The position numbers were made by a program, and so were the translations under genes. From Paenibacillus sp. UNC499MF (GTDB lineage: Bacteria; Bacillota; Bacilli; Paenibacillales; NBRC-103111), in the NCBI RefSeq assembly GCF_900107975.1, contig NZ_FNVF01000004.1:1-64000 (forward strand): a stretch of DNA of 64,000 bases. Direction: 5' to 3'. Positions 30,880-40,513 of the stretch are shown in pieces. The notes below the pieces were generated by a model. That model did no database searches. It was not told the origin of the DNA and was given only the letters and a program-made list of their open reading frames with translations. Within the stretch, counting starts at the first letter, position 1. Each line of letters starts with the position of its first letter.

Positions 30880-32235
30880 ATGAACGAAGAAATGTTCATG
30901 GGACGTGTTCTGCCGCAAAATATAGAAGCCGAACAGGCCGTTCTCGGCGCCATCCTGCTGGATAGCGACTCGCTGATCACGGCGATGGAGCGGATGAGCC
31001 CGGACGATTTCTACCGTCCGGCCCATCAGCACATCTTCGAAGCGATGATCGAGCTGGCGGAGGAAGACGAGCCGGTCGATCTCGTGACGCTGACCGCCCG
31101 GCTGCAGAACAAGCAGCAGCTGGAGGAAATCGGCGGAGTCGCCTATTTGTCGGAGCTGGCCAACGCCGTACCGACGGCAGCGAATATCGACTACTACGGG
31201 CAAATCGTAGAAGAGAAATCGCTGCTCCGCAGACTCATCCGTACGGCTTCGCAGATCGTTTCGGACGGCTATGCGAGCGCCGACGATGTGGGCATGATGC
31301 TCAACGATGCGGAAGCCCGCATTCTCGAAATCTCGCAGCGCCGGGCTTCCAACGGCTTTATCTCCATCCGGGACGTTCTGATGGAAGTCTTCGAACGGGT
31401 GGAGTTTCTTTATTCCCATAAGGGCGGCTCCACCGGAATTCCGTCGGGCTTCAACGATCTCGATAAAATGACGTCGGGCTTCCAGCGCTCCGACTTGATC
31501 ATCGTGGCGGCTCGTCCTTCCGTAGGTAAGACGGCTTTCGCCCTTAACATCGCACAGAACGTCGGTGTGAGGGCGAAGGAAACCGTCGCGATCTTCTCGC
31601 TCGAGATGGGCGCCGCGCAGCTTGTGCAGCGTATGATCTGCGCGGAAGCCAACGTGGACGCTACCCGGCTTAGATCGGGTTTCCTCGAAGGCGACGACTG
31701 GGAGAAGCTGACGATGGCGATCGGTTCGCTTTCCGAAGCGGATATTTACATCGACGATTCGCCGTCCGTCACGGTAGCGGATATCCGGGCGAAGTGCCGC
31801 CGTCTCAAGCAGGAGAAGGGGCTCGGCATGATCCTGATCGACTACCTGCAGCTTATCCAAGGCAGGGGAAAGGGAGACAACCGTCAGCAGGAAGTCTCCG
31901 AGATCTCCCGTACGCTGAAACAGATCGCGCGTGAGCTGAACGTGCCGGTCATCGCGCTCTCCCAGCTCAGCCGGGGTGTGGAGCAGCGTCAGGACAAGCG
32001 TCCGATGATGTCCGACCTTCGGGAATCCGGTTCGATCGAGCAGGATGCCGACATCGTGGCGTTCCTCTACCGGGACGATTACTACGACAAGGAATCCGAG
32101 AAAAAGAACATTATCGAGATCATTATCGCCAAGCAGCGTAACGGCCCGGTCGGCACGGTAGAACTGGCGTTTCTCAAAAACTTTAATAAATTCGTCAACA
32201 TGGATCGCGCCCATCAGGAGATGCCGACAGGTTGA
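30880..32235 (+). CDS. dnaB: Replicative DNA helicase DnaB
   Basis: 451-aa hexameric helicase (DnaC in B. subtilis nomenclature). N-terminal primase-interacting domain begins LPQNIEAEQAVLGAILLDSD. The RecA-like domain has Walker A AARPSVGKTAFALNIAQN and GMILIDYLQLIQGRG; the loop SDLRESGSIEQDADIVAFLYR is typical. No intein is present. ATG 30880 has AGGTGA upstream. Confidence 0.97.
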   Translation: MNEEMFMGRVLPQNIEAEQAVLGAILLDSDSLITAMERMSPDDFYRPAHQHIFEAMIELAEEDEPVDLVTLTARLQNKQQLEEIGGVAYLSELANAVPTAANIDYYGQIVEEKSLLRRLIRTASQIVSDGYASADDVGMMLNDAEARILEISQRRASNGFISIRDVLMEVFERVEFLYSHKGGSTGIPSGFNDLDKMTSGFQRSDLIIVAARPSVGKTAFALNIAQNVGVRAKETVAIFSLEMGAAQLVQRMICAEANVDATRLRSGFLEGDDWEKLTMAIGSLSEADIYIDDSPSVTVADIRAKCRRLKQEKGLGMILIDYLQLIQGRGKGDNRQQEVSEISRTLKQIARELNVPVIALSQLSRGVEQRQDKRPMMSDLRESGSIEQDADIVAFLYRDDYYDKESEKKNIIEIIIAKQRNGPVGTVELAFLKNFNKFVNMDRAHQEMPTG

Positions 32236-32246
32236 CTGGAATATCC

Positions 32247-32278
32247 GAACAATCATACTAGAGATAGTATGATTGTTC
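32247..32278 (+). terminator. dnaB terminator
   Basis: A perfect 14-bp stem (GAACAATCATACTA) with a GAGA tetraloop, then GCGTTTTATT. Confidence 0.85.
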
Positions 32279-32286
32279 GCGTTTTA

Positions 32287-32316
32287 TTGACTTTGCTTCA
32301 TGCGGTCTGCTACACT
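32287..32316 (+). promoter_or_regulatory. purA promoter
   Basis: TTGACT (32287-32292), 18-bp spacer, TACACT (32311-32316), 70 nt before purA. No PurR box was recognised by eye. Confidence 0.65.
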
Positions 32317-32385
32317 AAAGTGGTGTGTTAAAGAAGTAAGCAAAATGAGTGGCGATACAGATTCGCCTAACGGAGGTAATACAGA

Positions 32386-33672
32386 ATGTCAACAGTGGTT
32401 GTAGTCGGAACCCAATGGGGAGACGAAGGGAAAGGGAAAATCACGGACTATTTGGCGGAGTCCGCGGAAGTGGTCGCCCGCTACCAAGGCGGCAACAATG
32501 CCGGCCACACCATTCTGATCGGAGGCAAGAAGTACAAGCTGACGATGATACCGTCCGGTATTTTCAATCACGATAAAATGTGTGTCATCGGAAACGGCAT
32601 GGTCATCAATCCGGCTGCTCTGGTAGACGAACTTCAATATATCCGCGATAACGGATTTTCCGTAGATAACCTGAAAATCAGCGACCGCGCCCATGTGATT
32701 ATGCCTTATCACCTGCTTCTGGACGAGCTGGAAGAAGACCGCAAAGGCGCCAACAAAATCGGCACGACCCGCAAAGGCATCGGCCCTTGCTACATGGACA
32801 AAGCGGCACGCAACGGTATCCGCATCGCGGACCTGATGGATGCGGCAGAGTTCGAACGCAAGCTCCGCCATATCGTCGAAGACAAGAACACGCTGCTGAA
32901 GCAGGTGTACGGTCGGGACGGTCTGGATGCGGATGCGATCCTGAAAGAGTACCTGGGCTACGCCGAGCAGCTCCGCATGTTCGTAACGGACACGTCCGTG
33001 GTTCTGAACGATGCGATTGACGCCGGCAAGCGGGTGCTGTTCGAAGGCGCACAGGGCGTTATGCTCGACATCGACCAAGGCACCTACCCGTTCGTGACGT
33101 CGTCCAATCCGACGGCCGGCGGCGTATGCATCGGTTCCGGCGTAGGCCCGACGAAGATCAATCAGATCATCGGCGTGGCGAAGGCGTACACGACCCGTGT
33201 CGGCGACGGTCCTTTCCCGACGGAACTGAACGATGCGATCGGCGATCAAATCCGCGAAACGGGCCACGAATACGGCACCGTAACCGGACGTCCGCGCCGC
33301 GTCGGCTGGTTCGACAGCGTCGTCGTCCGTCACGCCCGCCGCGTGAGCGGCATTACCGGCCTGTCCCTGAACTCCATCGACGTGCTGACGGGCCTGGAAA
33401 CCGTGAAAATTTGTACGGGCTACAAATATAAAGGCGAGATCATCGAGCACTATCCGGCGAGCCTTAACATGCTTTCCGAGTGCGAAGCGGTATACGAAGA
33501 GCTTCCGGGCTGGAGCGAAGACGTCTCCAACGCGAAATCGCTCAGCGACCTGCCGGAAAATGCGCGTCATTACCTGGAGCGCGTTTCCCAGCTGACCGGT
33601 ATTCCGCTGGCCATCTTCTCCGTCGGCCGCAACCGTGAGCAGACGAACCTGGTCCGCCCGGTTTACGCGTAA
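32386..33672 (+). CDS. purA: Adenylosuccinate synthetase
   Basis: 428-aa enzyme that joins IMP and aspartate with GTP, the first step from IMP to AMP. Signature [16 protein letters not shown] at the N terminus with the catalytic Asp, then GNNAGHTI and [19 protein letters not shown] follows GGAGGTAATACAGA. Single-gene unit with its own promoter and terminator. Confidence 0.97.
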   Translation: MSTVVVVGTQWGDEGKGKITDYLAESAEVVARYQGGNNAGHTILIGGKKYKLTMIPSGIFNHDKMCVIGNGMVINPAALVDELQYIRDNGFSVDNLKISDRAHVIMPYHLLLDELEEDRKGANKIGTTRKGIGPCYMDKAARNGIRIADLMDAAEFERKLRHIVEDKNTLLKQVYGRDGLDADAILKEYLGYAEQLRMFVTDTSVVLNDAIDAGKRVLFEGAQGVMLDIDQGTYPFVTSSNPTAGGVCIGSGVGPTKINQIIGVAKAYTTRVGDGPFPTELNDAIGDQIRETGHEYGTVTGRPRRVGWFDSVVVRHARRVSGITGLSLNSIDVLTGLETVKICTGYKYKGEIIEHYPASLNMLSECEAVYEELPGWSEDVSNAKSLSDLPENARHYLERVSQLTGIPLAIFSVGRNREQTNLVRPVYA

Positions 33673-33723
33673 CCAATCCTGAAGAAGCCGTATTCAGACG
33701 GCCTTCTCCTAATCATCGACCTT

Positions 33724-33774
33724 AAGACCTCCCGCAGCCGGACTTGCTTCCGGCGGCCCGGGGGGTCTTTTTTA
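33724..33774 (+). terminator. purA terminator
   Basis: A GC-rich hairpin from AAGACCTCCCG to CGGGGGGTCTT is followed by a T-run (33770-33774). Confidence 0.8.
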
Positions 33775-33907
33775 TTGTCCGGAAGGAAGGGATCGCAGGG
33801 GACGGGTGGCCACCTTCATGTGACGCCACGCCTCAGTCAAAGCTGCGGACTGGAAGTTCTCCGGTATTTTTTGGGGAATAGCGGGTTGATCCGGGTCTAA
33901 ACCGTCA

Positions 33908-33934
33908 ATACTGGGCTTATAGAGAAACCAGTAT
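33908..33934. repeat. Inverted repeat upstream of the Pro/Ser-rich protein gene
   Basis: ATACTGG (33908-33914) and CCAGTAT (33928-33934), 13-nt spacer. Possible operator or leader hairpin; no family recognised. The rest of 33775-33966 shows nothing else. Confidence 0.35.
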
Positions 33935-33966
33935 AAACGAGAAGTTTCAAGGCGGTGGATGAACCT

Positions 33967-34704
33967 ATGAAATGGTTGGGACGGTTAGGCAGGTGGGCGG
34001 CCGGTGCGGCTGTGATGTCTTTTTTGTCCATTTTTACGACGTATGTGATTGTGACCACGATGGTAGATGAAGTGCTCAAGCAGTTTCAGCTGCCTCCGAT
34101 AGGGAATAAGCTTTCCTTTTCGCAGATCACCGGGAAGCTGGGCGAGCAGCTCGGGTTAGGGACGATAGGCAGGGGAGGATCGGTCAACGAGCGGGTGGAG
34201 CGCATTGCGGCCTCCTCGTCGAAGCCCAGTCCGAGCCCCAGCCCGACGCCAAGCCCGAACCCTTCCGCTACCCCCGGAGGAGCGGAAAAGCCCATGACGG
34301 GCAGTCTGGACGGCTCAGGCACGCCGTCACCGTCCTCTTCGCCGGTGCAGGGAGGCGTTTCCTCGCCGGAGCCGAGCGGTATGCCGGATGCGGTAGCCGT
34401 AATGGGCGAGTTGAAGGAAGGCCAGGCGTCCCCGGATCCGAAGGATGCGCAGAAGCGGGACGTCGTCATGTCGACGGATGACTTCTCCAAGAAGAAGGAC
34501 GCTCTGTCGAGCGGTGACAAGCAGAAAATTTTCTCCATTCTTGTCGCAAAGCTGCCCCCCGAAGAAGTTCAGAAGCTCTCCTCCATGGTGGAGGACGGCA
34601 TTACAGCCGAGGAGCTGAAGGAAGTGGACGGCAAGCTTAAAAAATACCTGAATCCGGCCGAATATGAACAGCTTTCGGGGATTTTGAAAAAATATGGGGG
34701 CTGA
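33967..34704 (+). CDS. Membrane-anchored protein with Pro/Ser-rich linker
   Basis: About 245 aa, function unknown. One membrane helix (WAAGAAVMSFLSIFTTYVIV, about 10-30), then a low-complexity PSPSPTPSP linker (about 82-140) and a charged helical C-terminal domain (about 160-245). Such a layout suggests a protein anchored in the membrane with a long extracytoplasmic spacer. ATG 33967 is preferred over GTG 33955 because AAGGCGGTGG lies at a proper distance. It sits alone between purA and the M23 peptidase. Confidence 0.7.
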   Translation: MKWLGRLGRWAAGAAVMSFLSIFTTYVIVTTMVDEVLKQFQLPPIGNKLSFSQITGKLGEQLGLGTIGRGGSVNERVERIAASSSKPSPSPSPTPSPNPSATPGGAEKPMTGSLDGSGTPSPSSSPVQGGVSSPEPSGMPDAVAVMGELKEGQASPDPKDAQKRDVVMSTDDFSKKKDALSSGDKQKIFSILVAKLPPEEVQKLSSMVEDGITAEELKEVDGKLKKYLNPAEYEQLSGILKKYGG

Positions 34705-34785
34705 TCGGGCCCTTTTGAATCCTTTTCACTCCTGATTTTTGCGCTTCTTCCAGACCGTTCCTAATAGTGGAAACCCCCCGTTTTC

Positions 34786-34815
34786 TTGAAACTGCAAGAG
34801 AAGGTGTGGTAAATT
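34786..34815 (+). promoter_or_regulatory. Promoter of the M23 peptidase gene
   Basis: TTGAAA (34786-34791), 18-bp spacer, TAAATT (34810-34815). Confidence 0.5.
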
Positions 34816-34911
34816 ATTAAGGGAGTTTTACGCGTTGGTAGAGTCGGAGACGATAGGCTGGGCCTGTTATTCTCTTGCCACGTGAAGAAACAAACGGATA
34901 AGGAGAAGGAT

Positions 34912-36426
34912 ATGAAAGGTTTTAAAGCGGTAGATTGGGCCAGGAAGTTGTGGAATCAAAGCCGGGCTCAGTGGCAAAGCTTGACCGGGAATAAAGCGGA
35001 ACCTTCCACCGAACTTGCGGCAAGTCAGTCAGGGCGGGGAAAGTGGTTCTTCCTATATAGCGTCAGTTCCATTGCAATAGTCGGATTTTTAACCGTTAGC
35101 GGTCAGCAGTATGTCAAAGCGAATCTCGCGGATATTTACCCGGTCAAAGTCGGTCAGGAGACACTCGGTTATATCAGTTCGAAGGAAGTTTTACAGGAGT
35201 ACAAACAAGAGCGGGAAGAAAAGCTGGAAAAGCAGTATCCGGATGTACATATGGCATTACCCGACATCGAAGAACCCAAGCCGGAGAAAGCTTTTATGAA
35301 AAAAACGGAGGATCAGAAGGTGCTTGCTCTGCTTGACGAGAAGCTCAAACCTGTCGCCTCCGGTGTAGAGCTGGTTATCGAAGGCAAAACGTACGCGATC
35401 GTCAAAGATCAGGCCACGGCGGACCGTGTGCTGGCGGAGATCAAAAAGCCTTTCGAGCAGAAGGACAAAGAAAGCAAGGTCGCTGTTCTGTCGGCGGACG
35501 GCAGTCCGTCTGCGGCTCCGGCTACGGTCGAGAAGGTTGAATTCGTCCAGCAGGTCAAAACGGAGGAAGCCGTCGATATCCGGCCTCAGGATGTGATGAA
35601 GCCCGAGGAGCTGATCGCCAAGATCAAGACGGGCGGCGTACAGCCGACGAAGTATACGGTTGCAGCAGGAGACTGCGTAGGCTGTATCGCCCAGAAGCTG
35701 AACATTCCGAAACAGGTGATCTACGACAAGAATCCTTGGATTCATGACGATATGATCCGCGAAGGCGATGTGCTTGACCTTACGGTTGTTCAGCCGGCTC
35801 TGTCCGTCAAGACGGTCGAGAAGATGGTGGAGAACCAGGAAGTCCACTTCGAGACGGAAGTCGAGACGGACCCGACGATGAAAGAAGGCATTGTGGAGAC
35901 GATCTCTCCCGGCAAGAACGGATTGAAGCAGGTCACGTATGAGCTTACGAAGATCAACGGCCAGCTGATGGACGAGAAAATCGTCGGAGAAGACGTCGTC
36001 GAGCAGCCGGTCACGGAGAAAGTAAGAAAAGGCACCAAGGTTGTTAAAGGAGAAGGCACAGGGACATTCGCATGGCCGGTTCTTTCCCAATCCATTACCT
36101 CCACGTTCGGCACGCGCTGGGGCAAGATGCACAAAGGCATCGACATTGTAGGCAATCACACGATCATGGCGGCGGACAACGGGAAAGTGGTGTCGGCCGG
36201 ATATAAATCGGATTACGGCAATTATGTTCTTATCGATCATATGAACGGATACGAAACGATGTATGCCCACATGAGCAAGGTGGAAACCACTGCCGGCACG
36301 ATTGTGGAAAAAGGAGAGAAGATCGGGATTATGGGAAGCACGGGCGACTCGACGGGCGTTCACCTTCATTTCGAAATTCACAAAGGCGGCAGCCTGGAAA
36401 ATCCGCTGAAATATCTGAACCGGTAA
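34912..36426 (+). CDS. Envelope M23 metallopeptidase with LysM and G5 domains
   Basis: About 504 aa. A membrane helix (about 40-62, FLYSVSSIAIVGFLTVSG) anchors it outside the cell. Then comes a Lys/Glu-rich region, a LysM domain (about 249-293), a G5 domain (about 298-375) and a LytM/M23 zinc peptidase. Zinc-site motifs are HKGIDIVG (about 406) and GVHLHFEIH (about 481). It probably cuts or remodels peptidoglycan crosslinks. It lies just upstream of walRK, which controls such enzymes elsewhere. ATG 34912 follows AAGGAGAAGG; GTG 34882 is an alternative. Confidence 0.9.
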   Translation: MKGFKAVDWARKLWNQSRAQWQSLTGNKAEPSTELAASQSGRGKWFFLYSVSSIAIVGFLTVSGQQYVKANLADIYPVKVGQETLGYISSKEVLQEYKQEREEKLEKQYPDVHMALPDIEEPKPEKAFMKKTEDQKVLALLDEKLKPVASGVELVIEGKTYAIVKDQATADRVLAEIKKPFEQKDKESKVAVLSADGSPSAAPATVEKVEFVQQVKTEEAVDIRPQDVMKPEELIAKIKTGGVQPTKYTVAAGDCVGCIAQKLNIPKQVIYDKNPWIHDDMIREGDVLDLTVVQPALSVKTVEKMVENQEVHFETEVETDPTMKEGIVETISPGKNGLKQVTYELTKINGQLMDEKIVGEDVVEQPVTEKVRKGTKVVKGEGTGTFAWPVLSQSITSTFGTRWGKMHKGIDIVGNHTIMAADNGKVVSAGYKSDYGNYVLIDHMNGYETMYAHMSKVETTAGTIVEKGEKIGIMGSTGDSTGVHLHFEIHKGGSLENPLKYLNR

Positions 36427-36462
36427 ATCAGGCGAAACGCCTATTCATAGACGCAAGTTTTT

Positions 36463-36507
36463 TAAGAGAGATGTGGCCTCCCGGGCGGGGGGCCATGTCT
36501 CTTTTTG
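36463..36507 (+). terminator. Terminator between the M23 peptidase and walR
   Basis: AGAGA-ATGTGGCC pairs with GGCCATGTCTCT across a GC-rich loop, then five T. Confidence 0.78.
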
Positions 36508-36517
36508 CGTACAGGTA

Positions 36518-36526
36518 TGTTACAAT
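36518..36526 (+). promoter_or_regulatory. walR operon promoter (extended -10)
   Basis: TGTTACAAT, an extended -10 with TACAAT at 36521-36526, 45 nt before walR. No convincing -35. Confidence 0.5.
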
Positions 36527-36571
36527 AAAAGGGTATGGTTTTCTAGGTGAAGGACAGGTGATGAATGAAAC

Positions 36572-37306
36572 ATGTTCGGCACAAATGGCAAAATACTCGT
36601 GGTCGACGACGAACAACCGATTGCAGATATATTGAAGTTTAACTTGGAAAAAGAGGGCTACCAGGTCGTCTGCGCCTATGACGGCGGAGCGGCGGTAGAG
36701 CTGGCTTTTTCGGAGCGGCCGGATCTTATTCTCCTCGATCTGATGCTGCCGGTCAAAGACGGCATGGACGTGTGCCGGGAAATCCGCGCCAAGCTTAATA
36801 CGCCCATCATTATGCTGACGGCTAAGGACACGGAGCTGGATAAAGTGCTGGGTCTGGAGATGGGGGCCGACGACTATGTGACGAAGCCTTTCGGCAACAG
36901 GGAGCTGCTTGCCCGCGTCAAGGCGCATCTGCGCCGCCAGAGCAAGTCCGTGCCGGCCGGACAAGCCGAGCCCGAGCCTGCGGAGGCGAACGGAATCCGG
37001 CTTCACGGGCTCTTTATCGACAGCGACATGTATGTCGTCTACCGGGACAACGAGCCGCTGGATCTGACCCACCGGGAGTTCGAGCTGATCCACTATATGG
37101 CGAAGCATCCCGGCAAGGTGATGACGCGCGAGCATCTGCTCCAGGCCGTATGGGGCTATGACTATTACGGCGATGTCCGGACAGTGGACGTCACGATACG
37201 GCGTCTGCGCGAGAAGCTGGAAGCCGATCCGAGCAAGCCGGAGTATATCGTGACCCGTCGGGGGCTCGGTTACATGATGCGGGGAACGAAAAACGGAGGC
37301 TTCTAA
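36572..37306 (+). CDS. walR: Response regulator WalR (YycF)
   Basis: 244-aa OmpR-type regulator of cell-wall metabolism, essential in most Firmicutes. Receiver domain with KILVVDDE and the phospho-acceptor Asp56 (LILLDLMLP), then Lys in the [14 protein letters not shown] block. A winged-helix domain has [14 protein letters not shown] and [12 protein letters not shown]. Two nt separate it from walK. The operon is walR-walK-yycH-yycI-walJ-htrA. Confidence 0.96.
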   Translation: MFGTNGKILVVDDEQPIADILKFNLEKEGYQVVCAYDGGAAVELAFSERPDLILLDLMLPVKDGMDVCREIRAKLNTPIIMLTAKDTELDKVLGLEMGADDYVTKPFGNRELLARVKAHLRRQSKSVPAGQAEPEPAEANGIRLHGLFIDSDMYVVYRDNEPLDLTHREFELIHYMAKHPGKVMTREHLLQAVWGYDYYGDVRTVDVTIRRLREKLEADPSKPEYIVTRRGLGYMMRGTKNGGF

Positions 37307-37307
37307 G

Positions 37308-39140
37308 ATGAAGGTGATCCGGTTTTTCCAATCCATCCAGGCGAAGCTGATTATTATTTACGTCCTGCTTATCCTAATCGCCATGCAGCTGATCGCCGCT
37401 TATTTCTATCAGACGCTCGACAGCCATTATAAAAATGAATTCCGCGATTCCATCAACAGCCAGGCGACGCTCATAGCGGGGCTTGTGGAAACCCAGTATT
37501 TGAACGAGCCGAGAAACAGCGATACGAAGAACTTGTCGGAAGAGCTGACTTACTTCGTCAACAGCCTGTTTGCGCCGGGAAATACGGAAATACAGATTAT
37601 CGACGCCGGCGGGGTCGTGCTCAGCACGTCGCTGGAAGCGAATAAACAGATCGTGAATCAGAAAACGACGAAGACGGAAGTGACCCGCGCCCTTCAGGGA
37701 ATCCGGGATAACGACCGCATGTTCACGGACGTGGACAATACGCGCAAGTTCGCGACGGCGAAGCCGATCGGCAGCGGCGTCCGCGTGCTGGGCGCGGTAT
37801 ATATCGTCTCCTCGATGGAGGATCTGTACAAAACGATGTCCAGCATCAACCGGATTCTCATCGTGGCGACGCTGATCGCGCTTGCTTTTACGGCGGGGCT
37901 GGGCGTCATTCTGTCCGGCACGATCACCAAGCCGATCAAGGAGATTACCCAGCAGGCGACGGCCGCCGCCGAGGGGAATTTCGACCAGAGCGTGAAAGTG
38001 TACGGCAAGGATGAGATCAGCCAGCTCGGCCATACGTTCAACTTCATGATGAACCGGCTCAAGGAAGCCATCTTCATCAATGAGGAAGAGAAGGAGAAGC
38101 TGGCCTCGATTCTGACGAATATGAACGACGGGGTGGTCGCCACCGACGAAGCGGGGCAGATCATCCTTATGAACCGCAGGGCGATGCAGATCCTCCAGGT
38201 GAAGGAGGAGCATTCCTCACAGCGGCACATTTCGGAGCTGCTGGGCCTCACCCGTGAGGAAATCGACCTGTACGTGCACGGCGAGCGCAACACGACCCTG
38301 ATCGATGTGCCTCTGCCAGATGACGAGGACGTGCAGACCGTGCGGGTCACGTTTACGACGATTCACCGCAGGGGGGACGGCGTAACCGGAGCGATTGCGG
38401 TGCTCCAGGACGTCACGGAGCAGGAGAAGCTCGAGCAGTCGCGCCGGGAGTTCGTCGCGAACGTGTCCCACGAGCTGCGGACGCCGCTGACGACGATCAA
38501 GAGCTACCTCGAGGCGCTGGAAGACGGCGCGATGGAAGACAAGCAGCTCGCTCCGCGCTTCCTGAGCGTGACGCGCAACGAGACCGAGCGGATGATCCGG
38601 CTCGTGACGGATCTGCTCCACTTGTCGCGTCTGGATTCGAAGCAGGCGCTGCTCACGAAGGAGCAGACCGACATCGCCGATATGCTGGAGGAGGTAGCGG
38701 ACCGCTTCTCCTTCCAGCTGCGGCAGAAGAGCATCCGGATCCGCATCGTGGCGGAGCCGGGAATTCGTCCGGTGGCGCTGGATCGCGACAAGATCGACCA
38801 GGTGCTGGACAACCTGGTCTCCAACGCGATCAAATATACGCCGGACGAGGGGGCCATCACCATCTATACCCGGATGGCGGAGGGAAATCAGCTCGAAATC
38901 TCGGTGCAGGATACGGGCATCGGGATTCCGAAGAAGGACCAGCCGCGTATTTTCGACCGGTTCTACCGGGTAGATAAGGCGCGTTCCCGCAACATGGGCG
39001 GCACCGGTCTCGGACTCTCGATTGCCCGGGAAATAGTAAAAGCCCATGGCGGCGCCATGTCACTGGAGTCCGAGCCGGGGTCCGGCACGAAAGTCACCTT
39101 TATGCTGCCGGTCCTGCCGGAGGAGGAGAATGCGTCATGA
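37308..39140 (+). CDS. walK: Sensor histidine kinase WalK (YycG)
   Basis: 610 aa. Membrane helices at about 14-36 and 183-204 frame an extracytoplasmic sensor domain. HAMP (about 205-258), PAS (about 265-370), HisKA with His about 388 in VANVSHELRTPL, then HATPase with N box LVSNAIKYTP, DTGIGIPKKDQ and GGTGLGLSIARE. It phosphorylates WalR to match peptidoglycan hydrolase activity to growth. Its stop overlaps yycH (ATGA). Confidence 0.96.
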   Translation: MKVIRFFQSIQAKLIIIYVLLILIAMQLIAAYFYQTLDSHYKNEFRDSINSQATLIAGLVETQYLNEPRNSDTKNLSEELTYFVNSLFAPGNTEIQIIDAGGVVLSTSLEANKQIVNQKTTKTEVTRALQGIRDNDRMFTDVDNTRKFATAKPIGSGVRVLGAVYIVSSMEDLYKTMSSINRILIVATLIALAFTAGLGVILSGTITKPIKEITQQATAAAEGNFDQSVKVYGKDEISQLGHTFNFMMNRLKEAIFINEEEKEKLASILTNMNDGVVATDEAGQIILMNRRAMQILQVKEEHSSQRHISELLGLTREEIDLYVHGERNTTLIDVPLPDDEDVQTVRVTFTTIHRRGDGVTGAIAVLQDVTEQEKLEQSRREFVANVSHELRTPLTTIKSYLEALEDGAMEDKQLAPRFLSVTRNETERMIRLVTDLLHLSRLDSKQALLTKEQTDIADMLEEVADRFSFQLRQKSIRIRIVAEPGIRPVALDRDKIDQVLDNLVSNAIKYTPDEGAITIYTRMAEGNQLEISVQDTGIGIPKKDQPRIFDRFYRVDKARSRNMGGTGLGLSIAREIVKAHGGAMSLESEPGSGTKVTFMLPVLPEEENAS

Positions 39141-40423
39141 TAGAGAAGCTGAAGTCGGTCACGCTGACCGTACTGATTCTGCTGAGCCTGCTGCTCAGCT
39201 ATCTGCTGGCGTACAGCACACCGAATTACGAACCGCTGCCTCCTTCCGAATATATTTCCAGCGAACTGGAAGGGACGAAGGCGAAGCTGGAAGACCTGCT
39301 GTTCCCGGATCAGATTGTGCTGCATTTCGGCAATCAGCAGCATACGGTCCTTTATCCGGATTCCGCCTCATACTCGACCATTTTCGAAAGCGTCAAGCAG
39401 CGCAAAATGGAACGCTTCCGCAAAGTTAGCTTGAATCAGGAGCGTACGAATTGGGACGAAATACGTGAGAAACAAGAAGGCGTCGAAGTGCGCTTCCGTG
39501 ACGGTCTTCCGCTGAGCGTGCTGCAGAATACGTTTCAGATCAAAGGGGATCTGCCGGACGACACGGAGCTGATTACCCGGATCTGGATCTTCGCCAGCAG
39601 CGATAAAAAATCCGCCGAGACTTACTTGTTCACGGATTCCGCGAGCACGGCTTTCGAAGTGCTCGGAGCCGACTTTACGGCGAAGGATGTAGAGAACTTT
39701 ACGGCGATTGCCGGCACCAATCCTCCGTATACGGCGGCTTCCGGCGGAGAGTTTTATTTGCCGGTTAACCCGATACCTGTGAATTCCTATGATTTCGGCT
39801 ACAAGGAATTTCCCACGGAGCAGCTGAAAAGCAGTCTTTTCGCCGATCCTTCTCTGACGAGGAACCTGAAAGACCGGGACGGCTCGCAGATTTATACGGA
39901 CGCGAAGCGGGGCTTGCAGATCAACCAGGAAAAAAAGTGGATGAAATATACCGATCCGCTCGCGGTAACGGACAGCAAGAACAGCATCAAGGAAAACCTC
40001 GATGCGGGGGTTCAGTTTATTAACCAGCACGGCGGCTGGAACGGGACTTACACGATCAGCAAGCCGCAGCAGCAGCACGCTTTTTCAAATCAGATGTTTG
40101 TGTTCCGGCAGGTGTATGACGCGTTCCCGATTCTGACTGAGCAGAAGGAAGGCTACGGGGCCATTCATATTACCCTGCAAAAAGGAGTCGTCTCCAACTA
40201 CGAACGCTCCGTCGTTTATTCCGATTTGAAAATTACGGGCCAGCAGAAAACCGAGCTGATCGGCGGTGAAGCGCTGAACGCGAAGATTACGAATCATCCG
40301 AAGCGCTACAACATCGTGAACGTGTTCCCGGCTTACCGCCCGACGCTGGGCGTCAAAACCGTCAATTTGTCTCCCGTATGGGCGATTGAGTTCAAAGACG
40401 GGACTTACGAATTTTTTCGCTGA
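39137..40423 (+). CDS. walH: WalK regulator YycH (WalH)
   Basis: 428 aa. One N-terminal membrane helix (about 8-28, VTLTVLILLSLLLSYLLAY) and a large extracytoplasmic part. YycH and YycI bind WalK through their membrane helices and dampen it in B. subtilis. Call rests on position between walK and yycI and on the length and topology. 4-nt overlap with walK. Confidence 0.92.
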   Translation: MIEKLKSVTLTVLILLSLLLSYLLAYSTPNYEPLPPSEYISSELEGTKAKLEDLLFPDQIVLHFGNQQHTVLYPDSASYSTIFESVKQRKMERFRKVSLNQERTNWDEIREKQEGVEVRFRDGLPLSVLQNTFQIKGDLPDDTELITRIWIFASSDKKSAETYLFTDSASTAFEVLGADFTAKDVENFTAIAGTNPPYTAASGGEFYLPVNPIPVNSYDFGYKEFPTEQLKSSLFADPSLTRNLKDRDGSQIYTDAKRGLQINQEKKWMKYTDPLAVTDSKNSIKENLDAGVQFINQHGGWNGTYTISKPQQQHAFSNQMFVFRQVYDAFPILTEQKEGYGAIHITLQKGVVSNYERSVVYSDLKITGQQKTELIGGEALNAKITNHPKRYNIVNVFPAYRPTLGVKTVNLSPVWAIEFKDGTYEFFR

Positions 40424-40513
40424 GTTTACGGGGAGCTTTCAAGAGCTTTTGGACCAAGTAGATATAACATTTACGTGGACATTTATTATTTTGCGGGAAA
40501 GGAGGCTGCGCAG

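Noticed and set aside
30688-32256. 522-codon open frame antisense to dnaB
   Set aside because: Fully covered by rplI end and dnaB on the other strand; no SD and no recognisable motif.
32389-33570. 393-codon open frame antisense to purA
   Set aside because: Shadow of purA; composition is of reverse-read codons.
34874-34892. CCACGTGAAG near the M23 peptidase start, parS-like
   Set aside because: Only the CACGTGAA core matches; the outer TGTT/AACA arms are absent.
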